DNA from: Halorubellus litoreus
GTDB lineage: Archaea > Halobacteriota > Halobacteria > Halobacteriales > Natrialbaceae
Direction: 5' to 3'
NCBI RefSeq assembly: GCF_037081675.1
Contig: NZ_JAZAQL010000003.1
Coordinates: 496,001-560,000, forward strand
Length of the DNA: 64,000 nt
Below are positions 24,498-33,221 of the stretch, in pieces (positions within the stretch are counted from its first letter, which is position 1; each line of letters opens with the position of its first letter). The notes under the pieces are model-generated. The model was not told the origin of the DNA, did no database searches, and worked only from the letters and a program-made list of their open reading frames with translations. A program made the translations under genes and the position numbers.

Positions 24498-25076
24498 TCA
24501 CGCGCCGAGCAAGATGTTGAGTGCGGCGACGACGACGCCTGCCAGTCCCATGCGGGCGCCGGCGACGACCCACGATTGCTCGGAGAGCGACCCGAGGTAC
24601 GCGCCGAACGTGAACAGGAGCGAGACGCCGAGCGCGACCGCGAGCGCGGTCGCGGCGACAGGGGTGAACGTCTCGTCGGGAGCCAGGAACGGGAGGAGTG
24701 GGACGAACACGCCCACTATCGGGCCGATACCGCTCATCGTCGCACTCACCGCTCGCGCCGTCCGGTTCCGGCGGGCGATGGCGGTGTCGTCGAGGTCTCG
24801 AAGCATCGCCGCCTCCACGCGCAACCGGTCGGCTCTGGTCTCCGCGCGCTCTATCTCCCAGACGCTCCACACGCCGGACGTGCCGAGACCGACGGCGCCC
24901 CCTGCACCGATCGCGAACACGGTCGCGCCGTCGGTGATACCGGAGAGGTACGCGCCGACGACGACGCCGACGCTCGTCAACGTCCCGTCGAACCCGTTCG
25001 AGACGAAGTACCGGCGGGAGAGCGCTCGGACGCCCTCGTCGGCGAGCACGGCCCGCAGGCGCTTTCTGCGTGACAT
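24498..25076 (-). CDS. VIT1/CCC1 transporter family protein
   Basis: The protein has 192 residues. The family pattern is FVSNGFDGTLTSVGVVVGAYLSG at about 25-48, a cytoplasmic segment with charged residues (EIERAETRADRLRVEAAMLRDL), and three further hydrophobic segments near the C-terminus. VIT1/CCC1 proteins export or store Fe2+ or Mn2+. The protein is shorter than yeast CCC1 and lacks an extended ferritin-like loop. It lies 4 bases downstream of the DUF211 gene on the same strand, so the two probably form an operon. Confidence 0.88.
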   Translation of the reverse strand: MSRRKRLRAVLADEGVRALSRRYFVSNGFDGTLTSVGVVVGAYLSGITDGATVFAIGAGGAVGLGTSGVWSVWEIERAETRADRLRVEAAMLRDLDDTAIARRNRTARAVSATMSGIGPIVGVFVPLLPFLAPDETFTPVAATALAVALGVSLLFTFGAYLGSLSEQSWVVAGARMGLAGVVVAALNILLGA

Positions 25077-25080
25077 CCGA

Positions 25081-25374
25081 CTATCGGGGGTCCTGTGGCG
25101 TCTCGCTCTGCTCGACGAATTCGTCGCCCATCACGACCTCGTCGATCGAGTGCACGGTCCCGCCGAGGTCGTCGATGGCGGCTTCGACCGCGTCGTCCGC
25201 GATCGCCTGCCCTTCGACGGTGAATTTGACGTTCTGGACCTCGCGGTCGGTCTCGACGAGAACGGCGTTGACGCCCGCGACCCCTTCGCAGCGCGCGGCC
25301 GCGGCGGCGAACTCGCGGATGTCCGGGTCGTGGGGCTTGAGGACGTCGAGAACCAGCCGTTTCAGTTCGACCAT
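25081..25374 (-). CDS. DUF211 domain-containing protein
   Basis: The protein has 97 residues, starting MVELKRLVLDVLKPHDPDI, the typical DUF211 opening. GVAGVNAVLVETDREVQNVKFTVEG and a later AAIDDLGGTVHSIDEVV complete this ferredoxin-like fold. In archaea the family often sits next to membrane transporters, as here, where a VIT1/CCC1 gene follows after 4 bases. A regulatory or metal-binding role for the transporter is inferred. Confidence 0.9.
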   Translation of the reverse strand: MVELKRLVLDVLKPHDPDIREFAAAAARCEGVAGVNAVLVETDREVQNVKFTVEGQAIADDAVEAAIDDLGGTVHSIDEVVMGDEFVEQSETPQDPR

Positions 25375-25471
25375 GACGGCGGTACGACCACGGCCCGTTT
25401 CAAGCTATGGCTTGGGTCGGCATCCATTCTGGGGGAGTCGGTCACGCGTCGGGCGCGGTGGTCGTTGCTCG

Positions 25472-25963
25472 TCAGCGCGCGGCGACCGTGCGGGCGAGCG
25501 CCGCGGTCAATAGTGCGACCGTCGGGACGAGGAAGAACCAGCCGATGCTGAACACGCCGATGACGGTCACGATACCGCAGAGGACGGTCGCCGCCCACGT
25601 CACACCGATTCGTCCGGTCCACGCGCTCGTGGCGCCGACGCCGACGAGGGCGAGGAGTGCGACCGACCAGAAGAACAGCACGGGTGCGTTCCCGCCGGCT
25701 CCGAACAGGTAGTCGATGCCGGCCGTGCAACCCTGCGAGACCGTCGTCGTCCCGGCGCTGGTCGAGGTCCTGGACGTCCAACAGCTGACCGGGCCGAACG
25801 CGCCGAGCATGTAGAGCGCGCCACCGACGCCTGCGACAGCGGCGACGCCGGCGCTCGCTCTCGCCAGTCGGGCGAGCGACCCGCGCTTCGAGTCGCTTCC
25901 CTCGCCGTCGTCGTGCCGCGTCGAGCGGTCTGCCTGCGCGTCGTGGTTGGAGGGAGCCGTCAT
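25472..25963 (-). CDS. Hypothetical membrane protein
   Basis: The protein has 163 residues. The N-terminus is hydrophilic (about 1-35), followed by a membrane segment (about 35-57) and a short outside loop with two cysteines (C61 and C78 region). Three further hydrophobic segments follow up to the C-terminus. The cysteine loop (VSCWTSRTS / SQGCTAG) might form a disulfide. No named family is recognised. The gene is monocistronic. Confidence 0.75.
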   Translation of the reverse strand: MTAPSNHDAQADRSTRHDDGEGSDSKRGSLARLARASAGVAAVAGVGGALYMLGAFGPVSCWTSRTSTSAGTTTVSQGCTAGIDYLFGAGGNAPVLFFWSVALLALVGVGATSAWTGRIGVTWAATVLCGIVTVIGVFSIGWFFLVPTVALLTAALARTVAAR

Positions 25964-26044
25964 ACCTCGACGGACGACCGGGCGGGAGTTTACGATATCG
26001 TCCGTCGCTCGCGACAGCGACTGTCGTGGGTGTGCCTCCGTCGG

Positions 26045-26881
26045 TCAGGGTCGCACGCGTTCGCCGCGGTCGCGGTGGCGTTCGTAGCGGTCGGTCGCCC
26101 AGGCGCGCACGCGGTCGTCGGTCGAGTCGACGCAGGCGGCGAGCTGGCCGTCGTCGCCGTACGCGCAGAGGAGGACGCGGTCGTCGGCGAGCGTCACGCC
26201 GACGTCCACGTCGATGGGCGTCCTGTAGAGGTCGAGGACGCCGAGGCCGAGGACGGCACGGAACTCGATGGGGTTCTCGTTGCGCGCTCGCTCGACGGTC
26301 CCGGTCGGGAGGACCAGTTCGGTGTGCACGCCTTCGGTCGCGAGTCGGGCGTGCGCGTCGTGATAGAGTCGACTGAGGACGGGCGAGAGCATTCGAACGC
26401 GGTCGGTGTCGAGCGCGCGGACGCGGTCGACGTAGAACCCGACTGGCGCCTGGGGGTCCTCTCGCGTGGCGGTTCGGACGGTCGCGTCGTCGAGCCACGC
26501 GGGGTCCAGGTCGGCCGCGTCAGTCGGAAGGGCCGCGTACACCGACTCGAGTCGTTCGATATTGTCGAGTTCGGAGAGGTAGTTGGCGTGCGTTCGAGCG
26601 ACGACCGTGCCCGTGGTGGTGAGGTGGTACGCGCCGTCGTGCTTCTCCACCCAGCCGCGGTCGTCGAACGCGGCGAGGTGCCGCTGGACTGTTCGACGGG
26701 AGGCGTCGACGGTGTCGGCGAGCGCGGCGGGTGCAGCGGGGGCGTCTCTGAGCGCCGCGAGCACGCGCCAGCGCTCCGGTGCTCCGGCGAGGAACGTCGC
26801 GTCGTCGAGGGCGGTCACGGTCTCGGTGGTTTCGCGCCCAGCATCATGGCGCTTTCGTCGACAGGTCGCTGACCGTCCCAA
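26045..26881 (-). CDS. Winged-helix regulator with FilR1-like (DUF1724) effector domain
   Basis: The protein has up to 278 residues. The wHTH (about 25-95) has APERWRVLAALRDAPAAPAALADTVDASRRTVQRHLAAFDDRGWVEKHDGAYHLT. A C-terminal effector domain (about 120-270) resembles the methanogenesis-regulator FilR1 family, common in haloarchaeal regulators. The start is uncertain: ATG at 26881 is only about 12 bases from a TATA box (26892-26899), so the GTG at 26818 (257 residues) is more likely. The promoter is embedded in an inverted repeat, suggesting self-regulation. It is divergent from the PKD surface-protein gene. Confidence 0.82.
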   Translation of the reverse strand: MGRSATCRRKRHDAGRETTETVTALDDATFLAGAPERWRVLAALRDAPAAPAALADTVDASRRTVQRHLAAFDDRGWVEKHDGAYHLTTTGTVVARTHANYLSELDNIERLESVYAALPTDAADLDPAWLDDATVRTATREDPQAPVGFYVDRVRALDTDRVRMLSPVLSRLYHDAHARLATEGVHTELVLPTGTVERARNENPIEFRAVLGLGVLDLYRTPIDVDVGVTLADDRVLLCAYGDDGQLAACVDSTDDRVRAWATDRYERHRDRGERVRP

Positions 26882-26886
26882 GCCGG

Positions 26887-26907
26887 GTTCGTATAAATAA
26901 ATCGAAC
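26887..26907 (-). promoter_or_regulatory. TATA box framed by a GTTCG/CGAAC inverted repeat
   Basis: GTTCG (26887-26891) and CGAAC (26903-26907) flank tataaataaat. This is the promoter of the regulator gene, and a protein bound to the arms would block TBP/TFB access. The symmetrical layout suggests an autoregulatory operator. Confidence 0.45.
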
Positions 26908-27069
26908 AGAGTTGTCTGAGAGAATGGACGAATCGCCCGAATTAAAAATAGTGGCATTCGGTCCTCTAAGCGGCGAAAACAAGCGGACGGGTTTTAGCAT
27001 ATACAACCTTCGGCCGTCTACCTATCGTTTGGCCGTAAGGAATTAAGTAGTGTGTGGCAACAGTTCACT

Positions 27070-30000
27070 ATGGTTGGGGAAGCAGATAGCAAGCGGAAAC
27101 TCTCCGCGCTCTTCGGCGTCCTCGTCATGGTGCTGTCCGTGACGAGCGGGTCCGTCGGCGCGGAGACGCTCTCGGGTGGGACCGCACAAGCGGGGAACGT
27201 CGGCACGTCACCAGGCGTCCTCGTCAACGACGCAACGATCTACAACGGGACCGACTCCACAGTCGAAGTCGCGTACGACGTCGGCGGTCACGACCCCTCG
27301 AACCTGGAAGTCATCCTCCTGGACGGGTCAGACTCCCAGATAGACTCCAACGCGTCGCTCTCGGGAAGCAGCGGCGTGGTTGAGCTGACCATCCCCGCTG
27401 GCGAGAACGCCGACTTCACTGCCGACGCGTTCCTCTTCAACACGTCATCCGGGCAGATGGTCAAGAACACCTTCGACAGCGCGTCGATAACCGTCACCGA
27501 CACGAAGTACGCGCCGTGGGTGAACCAGGCGGACACGAGCCACGACCCGACGACGGACACGACGCTCTCCGTCACCTACAACGCGACCGGAAAAGTGACT
27601 GCTGCTGGCGACGTCGCGGTCGTCCTCAAAGACAGCACGGGCACGACCGTCGCCGCGAACGCGTCGCTCGACGCGACCGAAGGCGTCGCCGAGGTCACCA
27701 TCCCCGGCGGCACGTTCAACGCCGACGAGTCGATGACGGTCCTGCTCAACGACACGAACAAGGGTATGACCCTCGCGTTCGACCAGTTCGGCCTCACGGC
27801 AGCCAGTTCTGACACGGCGGCGCCGAGCATCTCGAACGTCACGTTCCAGAACGCGAGCGGGTACATGTACGTCACGTTCGACTCGAACGAGACGCTCGGT
27901 TCGAACGCGGCCGACGTCCTCGTCGAGGTGACGGGTCCGAACGGCACCACGTACGCGTTCGACCGCACGCAGTTCACCACGTCCGGCACTGGACCGTACA
28001 CGTACGAGATCTCTGTGGGCCAGCAGTTCACGGACGGCTCTGGGACGTACACCACTGAGGTACGCGACGCCGTAGATGCCGCCGGGAACAACGGTGGGAC
28101 GAACGGCGGCGGAAGTGGCCTCACTGCCACGGTGACCGCGAGCGGGAACGGCGGTGGCGGCGGTGGCGGCGGTGGTGGCTCGGACACGGCTGCGCCGAAC
28201 GTCACGAGCGTCGACGTCTCGAAGAACTTCGACGGGAACCTCAGCGTGACGTTCCTCTCGAACGAATCCCTCGGCTCGAACGCTGGCGACCTCTCGGTGA
28301 CGGTCGACGGCCCGCAGACGACGGCCGTCTACACGTTCGACCGGTCGCAGTTCAACGAGCGTTCGACGTTCTCGGGCTACGAGTACACCCTGAGCGCCGA
28401 CCAGAGCTTCTCGGACGGCGACGGGTACTACAACGCGACGGTCGACGTCGCGAAGGACGCCGCCGGGAACGACGCCGGTGGCACGTACCTGAACGACTCG
28501 TTCCTGTTCATCGACCCGATGGTGAACAGTTCCTCGGTCAGCATCGTCTCCGGACCCGGCGACGAGGGGAAGATCGGCCTGAACGCGTTCTACGCGAGCG
28601 GCCTCCTCCAGATCCAGGTGAAGAACGACAGTCACGGCTACGAGCTGGAGGACGCTGGACTGACGAAGGACACGGAACTCCAGATGACTGTCGAGGTGAA
28701 GAGCAAGAAGCCGCGGGCGCTCATCGGGAACGGCCGGAGCGTCAACTGGACGCGCACGCAGAACGAGGACGGGAACTGGACGATAACCATCACGGGGACG
28801 CCCTCGGAGACGGACTACTACTTCCCGTACCCGGAGGAGTGGACTGGTAACCTGCGGGCGACGACGCACCGGAACGTCTCGATGACGTTCGCGTCGGACA
28901 CGCTCTCGACGTTCCCCGCGGAACGACGCGACAGCTTGAGCGGTATCGTCTTCATGACGGACGCGCAGTCGTTCGCGCCGCCGAAGTACAACGACTCCGG
29001 CGCGAACCCGAAGATCGAGTTCGACGTGAGCGCCCCGCACTTCAACGAGAGCGGCCAGCTGAACTACGGGTTCGCGGAGGTGTACCTCCCGCAGTCGCTC
29101 CTCGATTACTGGGGTGTCACCGGGAGCGCCATCGAGGGACAGTACAACGGGCAGTCGCGGTCGACGACGCTCACGAACGTTCCGGGCGGCGGCGTGCAGG
29201 CGTCCGTGGACGTCCACTACTCGAGCGGAACGGCCGCGTTCACGGTCGATTCGACGGCGCCGGCGGCGGAGGCCGGGAGCGACGTGACCGCCGAAGCGGG
29301 CAGCAGCGTCGACTTCGATGGGACGAGTTCGACCGACAACAAGGAGATCGATACGTACGAGTGGGACTTCGACGGTGACGGGCAGACGGACGCGACCGGT
29401 GCGACGCCGTCGACGACGTTCCTGTCGACGGGCACGCACACGGTCGAGCTGACGGTGACGGACACCGCCGGGAACACGGCGACGGACACGTTGACGGTGA
29501 CGGTGGAGGACACGACGGCGCCGACGGCGAACGTCGGGTCGGACCGGACGGTCGAAGCGGGGGATGCCGTGAACTTCGACGCGAGCGGGTCGACGGACGT
29601 CGTCGGTGTGACGTCCTACGAGTGGGACTTCGACGGTGACGGGCAGACGGACGCGACCGGTGCGACGCCGTCGAAGACGTGGACGTCGACGGGGTCGAAG
29701 ACGGCGACGGTCACGGTCGCTGACGCCGCCGGGAACGAGGCGACCGCGTCGGTGACGGTGACGGTGGCGGACACGACGGCGCCGACGGCGAGCGTCGGGT
29801 CGGACCGCTCCATCACGGTCGGTGACTCGGTGACGTTCGACGCGACCGGGTCGATGGACGTCGTCGGTGTGACGTCCTACGAGTGGGACTTCGACGGCGA
29901 CGGGCAGACGGACGCGACGGGCGCGACCCCCACGCGTACGTTCGACAGCACGGGGACGTTCACGGTCACGTTCACGGCGTCGGACGCCGCCGGGAACACC

Positions 30001-30444
30001 GATACCGCGACGCTCTCCGTCGACGTCAGCGGCGACGGCGACTCGGGTGGGTCGGACGGGTCGGACGGGTCGGATGGTTCCCAGACGACGACGGAACCGA
30101 CGACGACCGAGCCGACGACGACGGAGTCGACGACGACGGAGTCGACGACGACGACGGCGGAACCGTCGACGCCGACGGAGACGAGCGTGCCCGAGACCGA
30201 GGACGGCTCGACGACGGCCGCGCCCACCGACGCGTCGGACGACGACGGGTCGACGACCGCGAGCGGCGGTGACGGCGCGACGACGGCGTCGGGTGAGGAC
30301 GGTGCGGCGTCCACGCGAGAGCAGGTCGACACCGCGAGCGAGTCCGCGGCCGGGTCGGGTGGCTCGCCCGGGTTCGGTGTCGTCGTGGCGTTCGTCGCGC
30401 TGATGGGGGCGGCGCTCCTCGCGCGACACCGGCGGACGAACTGA
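27070..30444 (+). CDS. Large PKD-repeat surface glycoprotein with PGF-CTERM anchor
   Basis: The protein has 1124 residues from MVGEADSKRKLSAL; the ATG at 27052 is six codons earlier and closer to the promoter. A Sec-type signal peptide ends near VGAET. The N-terminal half holds Ig-like repeats with SDTAAPSISNV / SDTAAPNVTSV motifs and a Gly run at about 365. Three PKD domains follow at exact 261-bp spacing, each with YEWDFDGDGQTDATGATP. A Thr/Ser/Glu stalk comes next, suited to O-glycosylation, and then the anchor SGGSPGFG, a hydrophobic helix and ARHRR, recognised by an archaeosortase. It is a cell-surface or S-layer-associated protein with no catalytic motif. Many NxS/T sites suggest N-glycosylation. 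Confidence 0.9.
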   Translation: MVGEADSKRKLSALFGVLVMVLSVTSGSVGAETLSGGTAQAGNVGTSPGVLVNDATIYNGTDSTVEVAYDVGGHDPSNLEVILLDGSDSQIDSNASLSGSSGVVELTIPAGENADFTADAFLFNTSSGQMVKNTFDSASITVTDTKYAPWVNQADTSHDPTTDTTLSVTYNATGKVTAAGDVAVVLKDSTGTTVAANASLDATEGVAEVTIPGGTFNADESMTVLLNDTNKGMTLAFDQFGLTAASSDTAAPSISNVTFQNASGYMYVTFDSNETLGSNAADVLVEVTGPNGTTYAFDRTQFTTSGTGPYTYEISVGQQFTDGSGTYTTEVRDAVDAAGNNGGTNGGGSGLTATVTASGNGGGGGGGGGGSDTAAPNVTSVDVSKNFDGNLSVTFLSNESLGSNAGDLSVTVDGPQTTAVYTFDRSQFNERSTFSGYEYTLSADQSFSDGDGYYNATVDVAKDAAGNDAGGTYLNDSFLFIDPMVNSSSVSIVSGPGDEGKIGLNAFYASGLLQIQVKNDSHGYELEDAGLTKDTELQMTVEVKSKKPRALIGNGRSVNWTRTQNEDGNWTITITGTPSETDYYFPYPEEWTGNLRATTHRNVSMTFASDTLSTFPAERRDSLSGIVFMTDAQSFAPPKYNDSGANPKIEFDVSAPHFNESGQLNYGFAEVYLPQSLLDYWGVTGSAIEGQYNGQSRSTTLTNVPGGGVQASVDVHYSSGTAAFTVDSTAPAAEAGSDVTAEAGSSVDFDGTSSTDNKEIDTYEWDFDGDGQTDATGATPSTTFLSTGTHTVELTVTDTAGNTATDTLTVTVEDTTAPTANVGSDRTVEAGDAVNFDASGSTDVVGVTSYEWDFDGDGQTDATGATPSKTWTSTGSKTATVTVADAAGNEATASVTVTVADTTAPTASVGSDRSITVGDSVTFDATGSMDVVGVTSYEWDFDGDGQTDATGATPTRTFDSTGTFTVTFTASDAAGNTDTATLSVDVSGDGDSGGSDGSDGSDGSQTTTEPTTTEPTTTESTTTESTTTTAEPSTPTETSVPETEDGSTTAAPTDASDDDGSTTASGGDGATTASGEDGAASTREQVDTASESAAGSGGSPGFGVVVAFVALMGAALLARHRRTN
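29269..30027. repeat. Three 261-bp PKD-domain repeats
   Basis: Near-identical stretches start at 29356, 29617 and 29878, each 261 bases apart. The first two share 57 identical bases and the third has a few silent changes. The uniform period and high DNA identity imply recent duplication or ongoing gene conversion. Confidence 0.85.
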
Positions 30445-30445
30445 G

Positions 30446-30490
30446 CGACGCGGGAACGACCGTGCTCGAGTCGACGCGGGAACGACCGTG
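30446..30490. repeat. 19-bp direct repeat downstream of the surface-protein gene
   Basis: Identical 19-base units lie at 30446-30464 and 30472-30490, between the PKD protein stop and the convergent small membrane gene. They may be part of a 3' end structure; no function is evident. Confidence 0.6.
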
Positions 30491-30500
30491 GCGCGATGGG

Positions 30501-30698
30501 TCAGGCGGTCGCGGTGTCGTTCTGCTCCATCGCTTTGCCGATGACGTACGGCGTGACCACTGCGTCGAGGACGGCTATCCCGTACAGGAGGTACCGGATG
30601 GGGGGCTCGAAGAAGAGCGTGCCGACGACGGCGACGATGATCGCGCCACCGACACCCACTCCGTACCGGAACAGCTCGGGGGCCAGGGAATCGCTCAT
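30501..30698 (-). CDS. Small two-helix membrane protein
   Basis: The protein has 65 residues, starting MSDSLAPELFRYGVGVGG. There are two hydrophobic segments (about 12-30 and 36-54) with a short EPPIRY turn between them. The C-terminus is AMEQNDTATA. It is transcribed downstream of the MrfA-like helicase gene, after a 65-base gap, and convergent with the surface-protein gene. Function unknown. The clean ATG and membrane pattern support it. Confidence 0.65.
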   Translation of the reverse strand: MSDSLAPELFRYGVGVGGAIIVAVVGTLFFEPPIRYLLYGIAVLDAVVTPYVIGKAMEQNDTATA

Positions 30699-30763
30699 AC
30701 CGGGCGACTTCTGGCTGATGGTTGATAAATCAACTTGGTTTCGCTTCGCTCCCGGTGGAAACC

Positions 30764-33094
30764 TCACTGGACGGCGTCGGTGAGTGCGTCGAGCAGGTGC
30801 ATCGCGCCGGCTTTGTCCAGTGGGTCGTTCGCGTTCCCGCAGTGCGGGCTCTGCACGCACGCCGGGCAGCCGTCCTCGCACGAGCACGCGTCGAGCATGT
30901 CGAGCGTGCGCGCCGAGAGCGCGTGGACGTCGTCGTACGCGGTCTTCGACAGGCCGACGCCGCCGGGGTGGCCGTCGTAGACGAACACCGTCGGCGCGCC
31001 CGTGTGCGGGTGGAGGGGCGTCGACAACCCGCCGATGTCGCGACGGTCGCAGAGCACGGTGGTCGGGAACATCGATATCTGGGCGTGCTCGGCGGCGTGG
31101 ATGGCGCCCGGGAAGTCGAACTCCTGGGTGATCGTCGTCTGGACGTCGCTCGGGACCGTGTAGTAGAGCGCGCGCGTCTCGAGGGTCGTCTCGGGGAGGT
31201 CGAGCGGAACTTCGCCGAGTGTCTCGCCGGACTGGGCGTCCTTGCGCTCGTAGCCCGTGATCTGCTTCCGCATCCGAACGCGGGCGAACCGACAGGGGAC
31301 GTCCTCGCGCGCGAACGGCGCGGTCTCGTCGAGGTCCTCGTGGACCTCGATGGTCTTCTCGTGGAGCGTTCGCGTGTAGTAGTCCGCCCACGTCGGGCTG
31401 CAGACCGCGACGTCCCGGTCGAGGTCGAGGTCGCGGACCTCGTACTTCTCGCCCTGGTGGTAGTAGACTGCGCCCTCGTGGGCGTCCCGCAAGGCGTCCG
31501 CGAACGAGAGCGTCGCGAACACGTCGTTGCTTCGCTCGTCGACGAGGTCGACCTCGCGGTCGTCGACGGTCCTGAGGCTCGTCTCGTGCTGGGGGCTCCC
31601 CCCTCCCGAGTAGGTCCAGCGCGTCCCGCGGTCGGTGTCGCGGCGTTCGAGCGTCCCGTCGCGAACGAGGCCGCTGACGATACCGTCGAGCGGCTCGCCG
31701 AAGTATCCGCGGTCGCGCTCGGAGAGCCAGTTCTCCTGTGCGGCGCTCGCGACGTGCGCGGGCAGCAACTGGTCGTTCTCCGGGTTCGAGACCGCGCGCT
31801 CTGGCGGTGCGTCGAACAGACTCGCGGGGTCACCCATCACGTACTGGTCGAGCTGGTCCTCGCCGGCGACGAGACAGACGAGCGCCGGGTCCTCGCCGCG
31901 TCCGGCGCGGCCCGCGCGCTGGAACGTCGACATGCGCGTTCCGGGGTAGCCGTCGAGTATCACGGCGTCCAGGCCGCCGACGTCGACGCCGAGTTCGAGC
32001 GCGCTCGTCGACCACACGCCGACGAGGTCGCCGTCGTGCAGGCGCGATTCGATGTCCTCGCGCTTCCCGTCGCGCAGGGCGGCCTGGTACGCGGCGACGT
32101 GCTCTCCCTTGTCGGTCTCGCCGCGCTTCCGGAGTTCGGTCGCGCACTCCTGGGCGTACCGTTCGGCGATCTGCCTCGAACCCGTGAAGACGACCGTCTG
32201 GAGGTCGCGCTGCACGAGGTCGCAGAACAGGTTCTTGGCTTCCACGTGCGGCGACCGCCTGCGGCCGCCGTCGTCGCCCCAGCCGTCGTCCGCGTCGTAC
32301 TCGGGCGGGTTCCAGAGCAGCCAGCGTCGCGGCCCGGTCGCGCTCTCGTCCTCGTCGACGAGAGCGAACCCGGATTCGTCGCGCCCGACAACGGTCGCGG
32401 CGTGCTCGACGGGGTTCCCGATGGTCGCGGAACAGCAGACGAACTCGGGGTCGGCGTCGAACCGGTCGCAGAGCCGCTGGAGGCGACGCATCACGAGCGC
32501 GACGTGACTCCCGAACACGCCGCGGTACGCGTGCACCTCGTCTATCACGACGGTCTCCAGGCGCTCGAAGAACCACTGCCAGAGCCGATGGGCGTGCGGG
32601 AGGATGCCGTAGTGGAGCATGTCCGGCGTCGTCGCGAGCACCGTCGGTTGGCGGTCCCGGACCGCGCGCTTCTCGGTCTGCGAGAGCTGCCCGGTGTACT
32701 GCGCGACGTTCACGCCGCTCCCGAAGGGCAGGCCGGCCGCGAGGTCGCTCATCGTCTCGGTCTGGTCGTTGATGAGCGCGACCTGCGGCGCGACGTACAG
32801 CGTCGTCGCGCGGTCGTCCAGCGCGCGCTCGAACGCCGGGATCGTGTACGCGAGGCTCTTCCCGCTCGCCGTCGGCGTCGCGAGCACGACGTCGTCACCG
32901 CGGCGGACCGCCTCCACGGCGCGCGCCTGATGCCCGTAGACGTCCTCGATGCCCGCACCGAGGAGGGCGCTCGCGACGCGCGGGTCGACGTCGACGTCCG
33001 CGAACGTCGCCTCTCGACCGGGCGTCGTCCGCTCGTACACCACCTGCCCGTCGTAGTACGGTCGCGACCGGAGCCACTCCACGACCGAATCCAT
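30764..33094 (-). CDS. DEAD/DEAH-box helicase of the MrfA/YprA (DUF1998, Hrq1-like) type
   Basis: The protein has 776 residues, starting MDSVVEWLRSRPYYDGQVVY. The superfamily-2 motifs are Walker A ATPTASGKS (72-80), DEVH (185-188), SAT, and RAGRAGRG for motif VI. The C-terminal DUF1998 domain carries the four-cysteine cluster CSCEDGCPACVQSPHC, which binds zinc. Bacillus MrfA with its nuclease MrfB repairs mitomycin-type crosslinks and bulky lesions; no MrfB gene is adjacent here. A repair helicase role is likely. Upstream in-frame extension to 33469 shows no conservation. Confidence 0.92.
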   Translation of the reverse strand: MDSVVEWLRSRPYYDGQVVYERTTPGREATFADVDVDPRVASALLGAGIEDVYGHQARAVEAVRRGDDVVLATPTASGKSLAYTIPAFERALDDRATTLYVAPQVALINDQTETMSDLAAGLPFGSGVNVAQYTGQLSQTEKRAVRDRQPTVLATTPDMLHYGILPHAHRLWQWFFERLETVVIDEVHAYRGVFGSHVALVMRRLQRLCDRFDADPEFVCCSATIGNPVEHAATVVGRDESGFALVDEDESATGPRRWLLWNPPEYDADDGWGDDGGRRRSPHVEAKNLFCDLVQRDLQTVVFTGSRQIAERYAQECATELRKRGETDKGEHVAAYQAALRDGKREDIESRLHDGDLVGVWSTSALELGVDVGGLDAVILDGYPGTRMSTFQRAGRAGRGEDPALVCLVAGEDQLDQYVMGDPASLFDAPPERAVSNPENDQLLPAHVASAAQENWLSERDRGYFGEPLDGIVSGLVRDGTLERRDTDRGTRWTYSGGGSPQHETSLRTVDDREVDLVDERSNDVFATLSFADALRDAHEGAVYYHQGEKYEVRDLDLDRDVAVCSPTWADYYTRTLHEKTIEVHEDLDETAPFAREDVPCRFARVRMRKQITGYERKDAQSGETLGEVPLDLPETTLETRALYYTVPSDVQTTITQEFDFPGAIHAAEHAQISMFPTTVLCDRRDIGGLSTPLHPHTGAPTVFVYDGHPGGVGLSKTAYDDVHALSARTLDMLDACSCEDGCPACVQSPHCGNANDPLDKAGAMHLLDALTDAVQ

Positions 33095-33221
33095 CGGCGC
33101 TGTCACTACCCCAGCCTTGGCGTCCGTCGGTGAAAACCACTCGGTGCCGACGCGTGCAGCGACGGCGCGGAACCGAGCGGGACCCCATCGTTCTAAGATG
33201 CCTGCCGTGGTAGGAGCGGAC

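Noticed and set aside
27445..30429. Long antisense reading frame (994 residues) over the PKD gene
   Set aside because: Arginine/valine-rich mirror of a GC-rich coding strand. The plus-strand frame has a signal peptide, PKD domains and an anchor.
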